Shown here in pieces: positions 5,710-6,438 of a DNA stretch of 6,438 nucleotides. Position numbers and translations under genes: made by a program. The stretch is taken from NCBI GenBank assembly GCA_016928495.1, contig JAFGKQ010000152.1:1-6438 (forward strand). Direction: 5' to 3'. The notes below the pieces were generated by a model. That model saw nothing but the letters and a program-made list of their open reading frames with translations, was not told the origin of the DNA and did not search any database. Every line of letters begins with the position of its first letter. Positions within the stretch are counted from its first letter, which is position 1. The DNA comes from Candidatus Fermentibacterales bacterium (GTDB lineage Bacteria; Fermentibacterota; Fermentibacteria; Fermentibacterales; JAFGKQ01).

Positions 5710-6236
5710 CCCGTCCGGTGCGGCTCGAAGGCAGGGTCTGGGTTCTCGAAAGAGACGGCAGGCTCATAGACGACATAGATACCGACATGATCTACCACAA
5801 CGCCCATCTTGCCGTGACGGAAGCATCGCAGATGGGGCAGTACGCACTTGGCAACCTCAAGGGCTTTTCTGACTTCGCATCGAAGGCTTCCGCAGGCGAC
5901 CTCGTTCTGGCGGGGGACAACTTCGGATCCGGCAGCTCCAGGCAGCACGCCGTGGACTGCTTCATCTCTTTGGGAATCCTGGCGATCATGGCCAGGTCCT
6001 TCGGTGCGATTTACAAGCGGAACGCCATCAACTCGGGTCTCGCCCTCGTCGAGGTCCCCGGGCTGCCGGACGGCCTGATAGAACACCACGAGACCGTCGC
6101 GCTGGATCTGGAGACAGGATACCTGAGTGTTGGCTCAGGTGAGTTCCATGCGAGACCCATGAGCAGTGTCTCAAGAGATATCTACCTCGCCGGAGGCCTG
6201 TTCGAGTACGCCAGGACAAGGGAGCCACGGGCCTGA
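5706..6236 (+). CDS. Aconitase-superfamily hydro-lyase, small subunit (LeuD/HacB-like)
   Basis: Swivelling-domain subunit (176 residues) that completes the active site of the preceding large subunit. It is the length expected of the short LeuD/HacB type. IDDIDTDMIY (21-30) is the N-terminal IDTD motif. GDNFGSGSSRQHA (70-82) corresponds to the GxNFGxGSSREHA loop, with the base serine (S77) and substrate arginine (R79) kept but Glu changed to Gln at 80. SFGAIYKRNAINSG (98-111) is the conserved helix and turn. The specificity loop after IDTD reads IYHNAHLAV rather than a typical IPMI or homoaconitase sequence, in line with an unusual substrate. AAGGGAGG at 5692-5699 lies 6 bases before the ATG, which overlaps the large-subunit TGA, so the subunits should be made in matched amounts. 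Last gene of the run; no strong terminator follows. Confidence 0.88.
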   Translation: MTRPVRLEGRVWVLERDGRLIDDIDTDMIYHNAHLAVTEASQMGQYALGNLKGFSDFASKASAGDLVLAGDNFGSGSSRQHAVDCFISLGILAIMARSFGAIYKRNAINSGLALVEVPGLPDGLIEHHETVALDLETGYLSVGSGEFHARPMSSVSRDIYLAGGLFEYARTREPRA

Positions 6237-6306
6237 GCAGGGCTGCTGCCGATAGCGGAGTCACCGGTCAGGCGGACATGCCTTCCCGATCATCGAACCG
6301 GACAGC

Positions 6307-6339
6307 ACGTCTCGACAAGTTGAATTAGTTGAGCTACGT
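6307..6339. other. AT-richer imperfect hairpin between convergent genes
   Basis: ACGT plus CTCGAC (6307-6316) can pair with GTTGAG plus ACGT (6328-6333 and 6336-6339) around an 11-base loop, with one G-U pair and a two-base bulge. The loop and right arm also form a 9-base near-repeat (GTTGAATTA, GTTGAGCTA, 6319-6336). No T-run follows on either strand, so it is not a classical intrinsic terminator, but it sits where a terminator shared by convergent genes would be expected. The rest of 6237-6341 shows nothing recognisable. Confidence 0.25.
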
Positions 6340-6341
6340 CC

Positions 6342-6438
6342 CTAGTCCATCATGGCGGCGGTGGCGGTGGTCAGGTGGCCTATCGGGAGCCAGACGGTGA
6401 GCAGGGTATCGCGGCCCTCCCAGGAAGGGAAGCCGAGC
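6342..6438 (-). CDS. C-terminal end of an unidentified protein (runs off right edge)
   Basis: A minus-strand frame is open from the right edge for 31 codons and stops with TAG at 6344-6342. About nine in ten of its codons end in G or C, as in the neighbouring genes, and it lies convergent to the LeuD-like gene with a gap of about 100 bases. The stretch EGRDTLLTVWLPI resembles the final strand of HATPase_c domains, where histidine kinases often end with GxGTxFTVWLP, and is followed by a 12-residue tail. That match is short and the identification is speculative. A plus-strand frame from ATG 6352 is also open here but has no ribosome binding site and is low in complexity. The call as a real gene end is moderate; the function is uncertain. 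Confidence 0.45.
   Translation of the reverse strand, partial: LGFPSWEGRDTLLTVWLPIGHLTTATAAMMD

Noticed and set aside
6258-6341. tRNA-like pieces on the minus strand (GTAGCTCAA and GGTTCGAT-like stretches, with GGACGT able to pair with ATGTCC)
   Set aside because: The D-stem does not close at a normal loop size, the T-arm does not form a five-pair stem, and six extra bases lie between the T-arm and the would-be acceptor strand.
6352-6438. Plus-strand gene starting at ATG 6352
   Set aside because: No ribosome binding site, a repetitive GCG/GTG start and no recognisable motif; the minus-strand frame over the same bases is the better candidate.

Overview
This is a GC-rich bacterial window with compact gene packing, strong GC preference at third codon positions and frequent AGG arginine codons. 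No marker gene fixes the phylum. Heavy AGG use in a GC-rich genome, together with bacterial cell-wall enzymes, fits an uncultured or deep-branching bacterial lineage, but that is only an inference. I see no mobile element, CRISPR array, rRNA or convincing tRNA.

Layout. The left edge carries the N-terminal 139 codons of a DUF362 protein on the minus strand, running off the window. A short divergent promoter region (about 419-517) separates it from a plus-strand run of six genes: alanine racemase (518-1684), a metallo-beta-lactamase-fold protein resembling class II cyclic-nucleotide phosphodiesterases (1704-2465), a DUF1343/NamZ-family protein (2508-3683), a calcineurin-like metallophosphoesterase (3680-4459), and the large (4444-5709) and small (5706-6236) subunits of an aconitase-superfamily hydro-lyase of the LeuCD/HacAB type. 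Gaps are 19 and 42 bases, then overlaps of 4, 16 and 4 bases, so the run is probably one transcription unit with translational coupling in its second half. A convergent minus-strand frame ending at 6342 probably belongs to another gene that runs off the right edge.

How the genes may work together. Alanine racemase supplies D-alanine for peptidoglycan, and NamZ-type enzymes release N-acetylmuramic acid from peptidoglycan fragments, so the front half has a cell-wall theme. The two phosphoesterase-type hydrolases on either side of NamZ have no assigned substrate. The hydro-lyase pair at the end has no leuA or leuB neighbour. It departs from textbook LeuC/aconitase at several otherwise conserved active-site positions, so I assign it to the superfamily only, not to leucine synthesis.

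I found no defence system or other wholly new machinery. The item most worth following is the atypical LeuCD-like pair and its coupling to a cell-wall/phosphoesterase operon.
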